Program-made: the position numbers and the translations under genes | Shown here: positions 11,719-21,943 of the stretch, in pieces | Position numbering within the stretch: the first letter of the stretch is position 1 | Layout: every line of letters starts with the position of its first letter | The notes under the pieces: generated by a model | Seen by the model: only the letters and a program-made list of their open reading frames with translations | What the model was told of the DNA's origin: nothing | The model's database searches: none | Origin: Chromera velia | Lineage: Eukaryota > Sar > Chromeraceae | Reading direction: 5' to 3' | Length of the DNA: 49,263 bases | NCBI GenBank assembly: GCA_018398765.1 | Contig: JAHBMJ010003367.1 | Span: 13,218-62,480 of the forward strand

Positions 11719-14700
11719 ACTGACTGACTCACTGACTGATTGACTGCCTGCCTGACTCACTGACTCACTCACTGACTGACTGCCTGACTGACTGACTGAC
11801 TGCCTGACTCACTGACTCACTCACTGACTGACTGCCTGACTGACTGACTGACTCACTGACTGACTGACTCACTCACTCACTGACTGCCTGACTGACTCAC
11901 TGACTCACTGCCTGCCTGACTCACTGACTCACTCACTGACTGCCTGATTCACTGACTGACTGACTGACTGACTGACTGCCTGACTCACTGACTCACTCAC
12001 TGACTGACTGCCTGACTGACTGACTGACTCACTGACTGACTGACTCACTCACTCACTCACTGACTGCCTGACTGACTGACTGACTCACTGACTGACTGCC
12101 TGCCTGACTCACTGACTCACTCACTGACTGCCTGATTCACTGACTGACTGACTGACTGACTGCCTGACTGACTGACTGACTGACTGACTGACTGCCTGAC
12201 TGACTGACTGACTGACTGACTGACTGAATGACTGGCTGACCCGAAATTCGTACTCCAGTTCCCACGAAGGCCCCATCTTGGAAGGCCCCAGGTCGTCGTT
12301 GTCCTCTGTCTGGGGTTCCTCGTTCGCACTGCGGTCAAGGGTCGTGACGTCTTGTGTGTCCGGGGGGTTGTAAGAACCCAGAATCCCAAACGAGAAGAGG
12401 TCGGAGAAAAATTGGAAGGCGTTTTGGAAGGTGACAGCACTCGGTGAGTATGAAAACAGACGCCATGTGGGGTTGTTTCCACTCTGGGGAGTCAAACTCC
12501 CCCCCAAAATAATAGGGATGAGTGCCTTGGAATTGGGGGTGCCTTCAGTTTCAAGAATTATCCTCAACGAGTCCCTGTGGTAGTGACCAAAAATTCCGGC
12601 AACGACGATCTCCTTGAATTTCTTCAGAATGTCGGTCAGGCGCTTTTGATATTTGGGTAAAAACTGTACTTCAAAATCAACGCCAATTTTAAAGACTGCG
12701 TTGAATCCGGGAGGCACATGACCCGCAATTATTACCTGCAAAAAGGAATCATGTCATGTAGACATTGCAGAACCGGAAGAAAAACACATTTGAAGAAAGA
12801 AAATTCTAATCTCTGGCGCCTCGAACAGACACCTGCGTGATTCGCAGAGAAAGCTGAATGAATACGAGGTTGAAGCTGAAGCAATCAAAGTGGAAGGAGG
12901 GAGGGAGGGAGAGAGAGATGTGTGTATACCAAACCGAAGACCACAGTGCGGGAGATGATGCAGACTGCATGGGTGTCCGCTGACCGATTCCCCCGCCTCC
13001 TGTGCTCTCCGCAGTGTCCCCTCGAGCCACTCAAATTGGTCCTCTACGGATGTACAAACGCACACAGAGACAGAAAAGAAGGAGGCGGGTGGCAGTCAGC
13101 TTTGAAAAATGCTGGACCCAATCAATTGCAGAAGAATGCCATTCAGGTTAGCAGCCTTAAAGAGTATCAACGACGGAAGTTCGACCACCCTCCAACGTAG
13201 AGTACAATTGGCATAGCCTGAAAGTTTCTTTCACGAAAGATAAGGGGTTCTCTTGAGTCGGCAACTGTCAGCAGATATGGGCCAAAGAGAAAGATAAGAG
13301 AAAGGAGAAAGAGACGGTCGGCAGACCAAAGGGAATCAGTATGGTAGGAAAATGTACCAAAAATTACCGGGATCTTCTGGAGGCTCCATTTGTTTTTTCT
13401 TCCAGGCAGTCGTGCTCCAGTAATTTGTGTTCAGACTGATGACACGAAGGCCGGACCGCTGCGACCCTGGCAGAACCCCCTCCCCCCCCTGATCCCCGCT
13501 TGCTTCCACGACTCGCTGCGAATAATATCCACCCTTGAGAAAGTCCTGCACAGGTACAGAGAAACCACAGCAGAACATTCCTGGGCTGTCGTGTGATAGT
13601 TGTTGGATTTTGTCCTGCTCGACAACCACTTCGAGACTGTCATTGTTTTGCAAGTTGGAAGGAATGGTAGGAATCTCTGCTGCCTGCTGCTCCTTTGCAC
13701 ATGCAAATCACTCTGCGTCATAATATGATAGACGCACCTTCTTGATCTCCTCGTCGTCTTCTGGAATGGAAAATCCTTTCATCGCGTTGTAGAGCTCCAG
13801 GTACCATTCCCTCTCCTCCTCGGTGAATGGAATGGCGTAGTCCCCGTCAAGGTCGTTGTTCCCGATGACCTGCACGAAGGGAATCTGGGGACGGCCGCCG
13901 ACCTCCAGAGCTGCCCGAATCTGCAAAGAAGGAGGCCAAAGAAGAAAACAGAAGGCACTAACGAATGAATCAACGAAGGAATGTGCACAGAGTGAATGAG
14001 TGGAGGGGAAGGAGGCCGAACGGAACAAGTGAGGGGAGGAAAAATGGGGAGAGGGACAGATGAGAGGAGAAGCAGTGAAAGAGGGAAAGAACAAGTTAGA
14101 AAGGGAGGGTGATTGGAAGTGAAGAGTGTCAGCAAGAAATGGGAAGAAGCTCAATCGGAGTCCTAAGCAAATTTCCAGAAGAGCCGGTTGACCTGTTTGG
14201 AGACATCTCTGACGATGGCAAAGCGAGCGAGCCTCACCAGTCTGCAAACACGCCATGCACACAAGACGAATTTTTTGAGTTTATTCGGTCATCTTTTGTA
14301 CCGAGCTCTGCTATCAACTGTGCACGACAGACTGTTCCCTCGAAAGACTGAAAGGCTGAAATAGGCTACACGGTTGCAATGAGCAAACCCCGAAAGAATC
14401 AGAAATGGTCTTTCTCGATTCCTCAATGTCAGAACTACTTGCCATCAGTCCCCAACTGACGTGGCATTTTTTGTTGCTGCTTCCAAGTTGTGTGCAACAA
14501 GGTCCCCCGTCGAGATCAGAAAACGGACATCGGGCTTTTGTCCATCGCGTAAGTCGCTCCCCCCAGTTGTCGAGGGAGCAACCTCTGAGGCAGCGCTGAG
14601 AAGATTCGACAGCTTCCGAACCGAAGCCCCCCGCAGAAAGTTTGCTGAAAGAAAAATCTTCTCGTCATCGTCTGCGTCCTCCCCAGCCGGCTCTGGACCT

Positions 14701-15336
14701 CTGGGCACGATACGGCCATTCATCACACCAGAGATACTGGACATCATGGTGCTAAATAGCGATCTCGGGCTGTCACAATTGAATCGACCATAGTAGGCAG
14801 GTAACGCTCCTTGGTCGAACCAGGTCTGTTCGCCTTCAGAACGAAGGAGATTTTCTTGCCATTCAACCTGGGGGTTCGGAAAAGCGACTTCCGAGTCCGT
14901 GCTTGCAGGCGCGCCGGGTCCAAATTTTTCCTTGAAGGACCCAAAAATGTCTGTGTATCTTGACAGGAAGAAAGCATCCTGACCAAGAATGTCATGGATA
15001 TACTTCTCATACGTTTCATCAGTGGCGTTTCGGCACCACTTCTTCCCTCCGACTTCTGGATTATAGAGAGGGTCGAGGTGGATATCCGACACATGAACGA
15101 AGTGGTGAGGTTGTGTGCTCGAAGCTGCATGCAGAAATGAGTAGAAATTCATCTTTATGCGAACAGACGGGAACAGACAGAGTATTCAAACAAACCAATC
15201 TTTTTTCCCTTCTGCCCTCCCTTCCTTTCTCTCACCCTTTTTTCCTTCCTTTAGCACCTCTCTCTCTCTCTCTCTCTTGTGTGTGTGTGTGTGACCGTGT
15301 GTGTGTGAAAGTGTGTGTGTGAAAGTGTGTGTGTGA

Positions 15337-15379
<43 letters not shown>

Positions 15380-15609
15380 CGTATGCGCTATGTGTGCCGC
15401 TGACCGTTCTTAACGCCCAGTGGTTTGATGATACCGCGGTGAAGGACCAGAATTATGGCGGAGATTAAGGCCAGGACAAACACGACTGCGAACGACCCAA
15501 TTATCACCGTTCTTCTGGTGTCAAGAGGGGAGTCGGAGCGGGTTCTTGAAGTGACCTGGCCACTTCCTTCCCCTGCCCCGGAATCCGTCTCGTTACCCCC
15601 TGAAGACAT
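10109..15609 (-). CDS. Membrane-anchored acid sphingomyelinase/endopolyphosphatase-like metallophosphoesterase (9 exons)
   Basis: Exons, 5' to 3' on the minus strand: 15609-15405, 15124-14461, 14241-14193, 13920-13738, ~13692-13368, 13043-12985, 12735-12241, 10988-10852, 10394-10109. Phases match at all junctions; predicted length 800 aa. Residues ~34-57 form one transmembrane helix after a short polar N-terminus, so a type II protein with a lumenal or external catalytic domain is likely; NAT sequons support this. Metallophosphatase metal-site motifs appear in order: SDIHLD (~D82, H84), STGDL (~D276), IGNND (~N327), AGHVPPG (~H501) and FGHYH (~H546, H548). The family includes acid sphingomyelinase, SMPDL3 and yeast Ppn1. 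A single N-terminal anchor and GNND resemble Ppn1, so the substrate (sphingolipid, nucleotide or polyphosphate) is open. An in-frame TGA at 13708-13710 requires a very short intron 4 (~45-54 nt). Intron 7 is largely a GACT array. Confidence 0.82.
11177..12238 (-). repeat. ~1.06 kb GACT-family tetranucleotide array inside an intron
   Basis: The array consists of GACT units with interspersed GGCT, GCCT, TCACT and GGACT variants and fills most of intron 7 (10989-12240) of the phosphoesterase gene. In gene orientation the intron opens with the donor GTCAGC and continues directly into GTCA-type repeats. A longer-period copy is visible: the block starting near 11910 recurs near 12098 (period ~188). 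The array has no stops over long distances and would translate as Ser/Val/Gln repeats if retained. Confidence 0.92.
15257..15382. repeat. Compound (CT)n(GT)n(GC)n microsatellite
   Basis: Consecutive CT, GT (with GTGAAA interruptions) and GC runs fill part of intron 1 of the phosphoesterase gene, ending ~22 bases from that intron's donor. The alternating purine-pyrimidine part (GT then GC) could adopt Z-DNA. Confidence 0.9.
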
Positions 15610-17745
15610 TCGTATTGATGCACGTGACCTTTAGAGACCAACTCGGCAAACCCTTTCGCAGGACGCGAACGATGCCCGGAGCAACAATTTGGCGTATCAG
15701 GTATATATACAGACACGTACAGACAGTAGCTGCAAATGCATGATATGTACGTACATGCATGTGTGAGGACTGATTTGTGCGCCTGCATGTATGCATACGT
15801 ATACATATTTTTCACATTTGTATCAATTTCTCAGTATCTTTCAATTTCATGGTTTCACGATTGAGTGTTGCATATATATAGTGTTGCATACATGCAACTC
15901 GGTCGACGAGTAGTTTTCGGGACAAAATAGCTTCGTGCGACCACCCGAAGAGAAGAATTTGAAGCTGAAAATATTCAGTGTGTGCCCCCCAAGACTCCAG
16001 AAAAGGGCTTTTCGCGCAATTTTAAATGCATGCAACACTTCGTGCAACACGTACTTCATATATATATATATATATATATTGTGCAACATGCATGCACCTT
16101 TTGTATACAGTTATATCATTGTTCGTCTGTGTATCGATCTGCATATGCAGTCTTGTATCGATACGTACGTACATCAATAAATATGCAAATTGAAACATGC
16201 AGACGCACATGCTTGAATGAGGTCGCTATGGCGGGAATTCGCTGAGGACTCTGTAAAGCTTCATGTAATCATGAACTGTCATGCGAAGGGACTGCGCCGC
16301 CTTGCCAATCGCTCGAACGTTCTGACAGTCCTGCTTCGTGCTTCTCTAACCTCCTCTTTGACAGACTGCACCCTCAAGACGGGACTGCAAGAACGAACTT
16401 CGATCAAGCCACACTTCGCCAAGAACTGAGTGATCCAAAAGATGCCAACCAAGAAGGTTTCAGCCGGGCAGTATTCAGGCGTTCTGCAAATGAAATGCCT
16501 TCTGCAGGGGAGAAGAAGGAGTGCGACTTTTTGCGATCTCACAGAACCACCACCTTTGCGCACAACTCCAGCTCCTTGACCGAGCGTGAATCCAGGCAGG
16601 AAGCTGATGCCAAAGCTCAAATGCGGCAAAGCTTTGTCGAGCAGTCCCAAGCTTGACTTCTTGATCCCGATTCGTACACGAATTCTCCTTACTGGGGCTC
16701 AACGGTGCTCCCAGATCTGAATGGCTAATTCTGAACGAGATCCTTGAATATCCCGATGCGAAAAACGAACCTGGTGTTCAAGGCACTCTGGTTTCGGTTC
16801 ATCTGAAGGAAACTCCAGGGTTCCTTTTCTCAAGCTTGCTTCGCAAAGCCGTAGCGTCCCATCAGCTCTGCCGTTCCAACACAAACGACTAGTCACGCAC
16901 TCTTGGTCATCTCAAAGGTTCAGCTTTGCAGTGCGCTCCGGGTTCTTGAGCTGCTGCAAGAGAAAAGCTCTTTGCGGTGAAAGATGCCTCGAGCAGACTG
17001 AACCGCAAGCGTCGAAAGAAAGCCCTTCGACATACCCTGGACAACGAGGCCGATGTTCTCATTGACTTGGCACGAGAGATGATCGATTCGACCGAGTTGG
17101 AATTCCAGTCTTTCTCCTAAACCATTCTGTTCTTGTCTGTTCGGTCGATTTCGTCCAACAATGGAACTGCGCAAAAGGTCGCTCAAGTAAGTACCACCTC
17201 TTCCAGACCACGCATTAAAAGAGTGAATTGAGGCTTCTAGAATTGCTGTCTTCTTCATCCAATCTAAGCAGAAGAGAGATGACCGCGAACAAACTGTGGA
17301 TTAAGCCTTTTCGAGGGCCGAAAACCGGACCTTGGACGGAAATTCACTCCTTTATTGGGATGAGCCAAAATTTCACCGTCCTTTGCGAAGTCAGCGAATG
17401 GGCCGCCCCAATTCGCCATTCAAAACATTTTGAACTTCAAACACGTTAATTGCCCGTTTCTCTTCTGTGCAGGATAACATACAGTCAAACGGCAAACGTC
17501 TTTGAGATCGCTTGCTGCGATTCTCCATGGTCTTTGATGGTCTTCCGTGACAACCAAAGGCCACCGACCTGAGGAATGAGGCTCTGCCTTGATCTCATGA
17601 GCATCTCGAAGTGTGAAGAATATCTGGAAGGGCAGTGGGACTGGCTAAATCAGTGGCATTTTCAATATCCGACATTCGCTGCCGCCCAGAGTCTCATGAT
17701 TGACAATGTGTGCAGACTCATTGGCGGTCGAAGATCAAAGGCGGC

Positions 17746-18278
17746 CACTGAAGGAAGGATGGGTCCTTAAGTGAAAAGATCTCCAAGCAGCAAACACGGC
17801 TCACAGATGCTTGACCCTTCGCCGGCTCACAGATGCTTGACCCTTTTTTGTGCATTCTCTTCAGTTCATCGCGCCGCTGAACGCAATTGAAGGTCCCCAG
17901 TTAGTGTAACCCCGACCAAAACGTGGGTCGTTTGAGCGTTCAGTGGACTTGGAGTCCGACCTGGCGGTACGTGTCAGATCAATGACCGAGGCGACTTCGA
18001 GATCTTCGGGGAGAGAGGGAGAGAGGGAGAAAGGGAGGAAGGGAGGGAGGGTGAGAGGGATGGAGGAACATGGGAAGTCTTCGTTCGGGCGTGTGTCACT
18101 GCACTCTTTTCGACTCTTTTCTGTTTCTCTTTTTGAGTCGATCTACAGCCGGGGCCTCAGTCTCTCTGGGTTCTTTCGGAGATGTCTTGCAGCTTTAAAA
18201 GCTGTTCGATCCGTCTGAGACTTGACCAGTGGGCTCGCCATCTTTCTTTGCTCTCCATAAGCAATGGAGGGACTTGCA
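17746..18278 (+). repeat. Direct duplication, copy 1
   Basis: This ~533 bp segment begins CACTGAAGGAAGGATGGGTC and is near-identical to 18396-18924, with only scattered substitutions and a few short indels (for example a 'cgaactctt' gain in copy 2). Each copy contains an internal short tandem duplication of GGCTCACAGATGCTTGACCC and a GA-rich stretch. It has no recognisable protein. The copies are ~650 bp apart start to start, with 117 bp of unique sequence between them. Confidence 0.85.
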
Positions 18279-18395
18279 ATGGATGCTTCACCCCTCGTAC
18301 AAGGGCGAACAAGCGCTGGCCGGAGCGGAGTGAACGGGAAGCGCTCGAGAGGAGAGATGCCAGTGAAAGGGCATGAAGGGCCGAGGAAAGCTTGT

Positions 18396-18924
18396 CACTG
18401 AAGGAAGGATGGGTCCTTGAGTGAAAAGATCTCCAAGCAGCAAACACGGCTCACAGATGCTTGACCCTTCGCCGGCTCACAGATGCTTGACCCTTTTTTG
18501 TGCATTCTCTTCAGTTCATCGCGCCGCTGAACGCAATTGAAGGTCCCCAATTAGTGTGACCCCGACCAAAACGTGTGTCGTTTGAGCGTTCAGTGGATTT
18601 GGAGTCCGACCTGGTGGTACGTGTCAGGTCGACGACCGAGGCGACTTCGAGATCTTCGGGGAGAGAGGGAGAGAGAGAGGGAGGGAGGCTGAGAGGGATG
18701 GAGGAACATGGGAAGTCTTCGTTCGGCCGTATGTCACTGCACTCTTTTCGACTCTCGAACTCTTTTCTGTTTCTCTTTTTGAGTCGATCTACAGCCGGGG
18801 CCTTAGTCTCTCTGGGTTCTTTCGGAGATGTCTTGCAGCTTTAAAAGCTGTTCGATCCGTCTGAGACTTGACCAGTGGGCTCGCCATCTTTCTTTGCTCT
18901 CCATAAGCGATGGAGGGGCTTGCA
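18396..18924 (+). repeat. Direct duplication, copy 2
   Basis: Second copy of the segment at 17746-18278. Similarity stops just after the shared 'cttgca', where copy 2 passes into AT-rich DNA and copy 1 into unique sequence. High identity suggests a recent segmental duplication. Neither copy carries inverted termini, so I do not call it a transposon. Confidence 0.85.
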
Positions 18925-20021
18925 CTGAATTTAAACAGATGCTTCAATATTCGACTTGCGTAGGCTGCAGTATAATTTGTATAGGGCTCGAGGTTGAGTC
19001 GTGGCAACCGTAACGTAGGAAACCACTCATTTTTTATATTGATACAAGTTTTAAAAATCAAAGAAGGAACTTGAATCGCTGCTGCATACCTTGTTATAGC
19101 TGTTTAACTTCCGTTTTGGTCTAGTTCAAGTAAGTTTAACTTGTTGGTTAACAACATGTATATACGCCTCCCTAGAGTGATAACTCCATTGAAGGTTTGG
19201 CATCAATCAATCAATGAACTAGTCAATTAATCAAGAGATATGACTAAAGTATATCGGCCATGCACTTTAGACAGCTAGTTGTCCTTAATATAGAAAGTAC
19301 TAAAAAAAATAGAATAAATTATATTAGAAATTGTATATTGAAGGCAACACTGTTTTTGAAATGCTGCTATGAATTAATTAATGCGGTGTAAGCCGACCTC
19401 CGGCAGTGGACTGCGGGTAAAACCTAGAACATCAATGCTATATGTTATGTTCTACTCTTAGCTCGCTTGGCCTCGAATAGGGCAGAAGAGTGAAGATATA
19501 CCTAGAAGCTGAAGTTTGGAAATAGATTCAGAGTCTTAAAGATACAAGTTTGGGTCTTGGAGTTCAGTAACTGCTGTCACAATCCTCGGATCCGTCAGGG
19601 GGACTCAAGGAGGGTGGAACCTCAACCTCACGACGAATACAAGATTGAACTTCGATTCTTGATTCTCAATCTCGATGTTTTTATGAAGCGGAATTGTTGT
19701 GGATGCGGCATTAAATTTGATTCAATTCGATTTTTGATTGCATGCATGCCATGCATACGCAGCGAGTCGACTATAATTGCCATGCACTATTCAGTTCTTC
19801 TTTTACCCGACTATTCGGCTTTCTGACTGATCGATTTTGTACCGCGCTCAGAATCAGAGCCTCAGATTCGGCTACTTCAAATCCCCAGTCGAATCCACAC
19901 CGCGCGTTATTTGGCTTTAGGCTGGTAATAGGCCCAGAAAGCAGTTTGTGCCAACTTTGTGATTCTTTCGATATATTTAAGCTCTTACGGCTGTTCTGCT
20001 CATGCGTATCTCTCCCTTGCC

Positions 20022-21286
20022 TACACAGTATGGTTAGGAGTTACTACCGGGCCCTGTGGAGGGGTGGCGAGTTACCATCATTTTGGTAACCATGGGGCGG
20101 TAACTTAAGAGCCCAAAGGCCCCTACCACTACCATGGTAGTTCGGACCAAGACGTTCGGAAGGTTAACCTTACTTATGGTCAAAATTATGGAATCGTTTC
20201 TCTTCTGTCCCCTGTCAGAGCAGACAGACAATTGACGAAGGCTTCAGTTTGGCAGTGATCAGTGCTTTCTCATGCATACTGTACGTGGGAAACTAGGAAA
20301 CAGGACTGAGTAGTCCGCTTTTTCCTAGTTTACTGTTCACTGTGTCTGGCGGTTTTCAGTTTTTTTGTCTTGTCGTGAGACGTAGTGTAGTGAAGTTTTT
20401 TCTTCTTCCTCTCTCCCCTCTCATTCTTTGTTCTTCTTTTTTCTTTCCTATGTTTTTGCGGCCCGCTTCTTGATTCCTCCATTCTTCGTTCTTCTTTTTT
20501 CTTTCCTGTGTTTTTGCGGCCCGCTTCTTGATTCCTTCATTCTTCGTTCTTCTTTTTTCTTTCCTGTGTTTCCCTCCTGGCCAGAAGAGGCAAGCCACGC
20601 ATCCACTTCAGGGCTGACCGGCCGCATAAGTCTGGGTAGAAAGGCAGCGACATACCGATCTCCCAGTCACCCCCCAATATCGCATTCGTTAGCTAGATTT
20701 GTTGGAGTTCGAGTCAGAGTGGAAGTACAGTCACTACACAGTTATTCATGTGCATCGCGGTGCATCCCAGACATACCGAAGCCGAGCCTTGTACGGCAGG
20801 CTCATGCAGTTCTCATTCAATGACGTTGGTCTTCTTGTGAGGAAGTGCAATTACGGTTGCTCAACACACTGAGCTGAGTACAGAGGTCGACGCCTCGCAC
20901 AGCCCTGACAGGCCTTACTAAGTGACCTTGACTGTCTGGTTTACACAGTTCGGACATTTATAGTATGCATTATCACACAGTTGGACAATCAATGCTCGCA
21001 CTGCAGCATCATAATGCCATTATTCATAGAGATAGATTAATATCTCAAACCTAAGAGTTTAGCAACATTGGCATTTACTCTGTAGCCTCTGTTGATTCTA
21101 GATTTGATGGTAAAACTAGGTAAAACAGGTTTAAAGTTGACTAGTATTATGGAAAATATGCAGTACTACCACTATCATGGTCATGGGACTAAAAACTACT
21201 ACCGTAACCGTGAAATTGGTAACCCGGGCGGCCTAGCGGCCACCCAGTAACCATCCTACTATCGTTACTCCTAACCATACTGTGTA
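20022..21286. mobile_element. 1,265 bp non-autonomous DNA transposon with TIRs and 8 bp TSD
   Basis: The left end TACACAGTATGGTTAGGAGT is perfectly repeated in inverse orientation at the right end (20/20; 22/23 if extended). Flanking octamers CCCTTGCC (20014-20021) and CCCTTACC (21287-21294) match at 7 of 8 bases, as expected for a target-site duplication. The subterminal regions are rich in GGTAAC/GTTACC and CCATGGT palindromes. No transposase-like frame is present, so it must depend on a transposase elsewhere. An 8 bp duplication is typical of hAT elements, but the termini alone do not settle the superfamily. Confidence 0.82.
20420..20575. repeat. ~58 bp minisatellite, ~2.5 copies, inside the TIR element
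   Basis: A pyrimidine-rich unit containing TTTTTGCGGCCCGCTTCTTG recurs with a 58-base period (20453 and 20511), with partial units on both sides. It lies within the 1,265 bp element and creates a lysine/arginine-rich minus-strand frame that I regard as spurious. Confidence 0.8.
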
Positions 21287-21701
21287 CCCTTACCCACTGG
21301 TATTTCTCCTTTCTTTTTTCTTTGTTTAATTCTCACCCTTTAATCACTTTTATTTCTTTTTTTCTTTTTCTAGGACTTTACTTCGATAGAACATATGCTA
21401 TACTATGTTATACAATCTGCTCTGCTATGAAAAGATGCCCGGCCCCCAAATATTGAGAAAATTTTATTTATGCATATATAATGTTGACATCTAAGTTGAG
21501 ATCTTTTACCGCAGATCAATGCTATACTAGTAGTCCTGAAGTTCGGCCGCTTTATGTGAGCAATCGCTAGCATGCTCCTAACTTTGCAATATGACATGAA
21601 TGCTCCCAGACTGCCTTTTGCCATTGGGACACGATGGCTGGCGGGTTAAGTAACTTAAGTCACATCATCATCATCATCACTATGTTATGTTACCTAGTCT
21701 T

Positions 21702-21935
21702 GACTTCCCTGAACCTAACTACCACTTAAAAGTTTAAGCCGCATTTTTGGATAAGCTTGAAAGTCCGCGCCGCAAGCGCGGATCATTTACGTTGTCTTGA
21801 AAGCCACAGCCGCATATCTGGACGGTGTCTTGACCGTGTACGCCGCAAGTGTGGATGGTCTCTTGAAAAATGATGCCGCAGATAGAAATCATCTTGATTA
21901 TATTTTTTTAAGTGACACTTAGGTCCAGGGAGGTT
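21702..21935. mobile_element. 234 bp MITE, copy 1, with perfect 8 bp TSD
   Basis: Termini near CTTCCCTGAACCTAA and TTAGGTCCAGGGAGG are inverted repeats, and the element is flanked by identical octamers CTAGTCTT (21694-21701 and 21936-21943). A second copy of the same length lies at 48239-48472. Internally there are about five units of 31-40 bases starting CTT(G/A)A with a shared GCCGCA core. Several can fold, for example TCCGCG and CGCGGA around CCGCAAG. It has no coding capacity; mobilisation must be in trans. Confidence 0.88.
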
Positions 21936-21943
21936 CTAGTCTT

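Larger units (their letters stand above)
15610..20021. other. Gene-poor intergenic region
   Basis: I recognise no complete gene. 15.6-16.25 kb is upstream of the phosphoesterase start and contains ATGCAT-type motifs and a (TA)n run at 16058-16079. 16.2-17.75 kb has near-coding composition but is interrupted by stops in every frame and may be decayed coding or element sequence. 17.75-18.92 kb holds the direct duplication listed separately. 18.95-19.55 kb is AT-rich. 19.55-20.02 kb leads to the inverted-repeat element. No tRNA or rRNA is evident. Confidence 0.5.

Noticed and set aside
11177-12238. CRISPR-like or satellite array
   Set aside because: The repeat is a 4-base unit with variants and no spacers, and the window is eukaryotic.
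11161-12482. Ser/Val/Gln repeat proteins on the minus strand
   Set aside because: Translation of the GACT array. A donor at the edge of exon 7 and a conserved exon 8 beyond the array show that it is intronic.
20356-20598. Lys/Arg-rich minus-strand ORF
   Set aside because: It is produced by the 58 bp pyrimidine-rich minisatellite inside a transposon.
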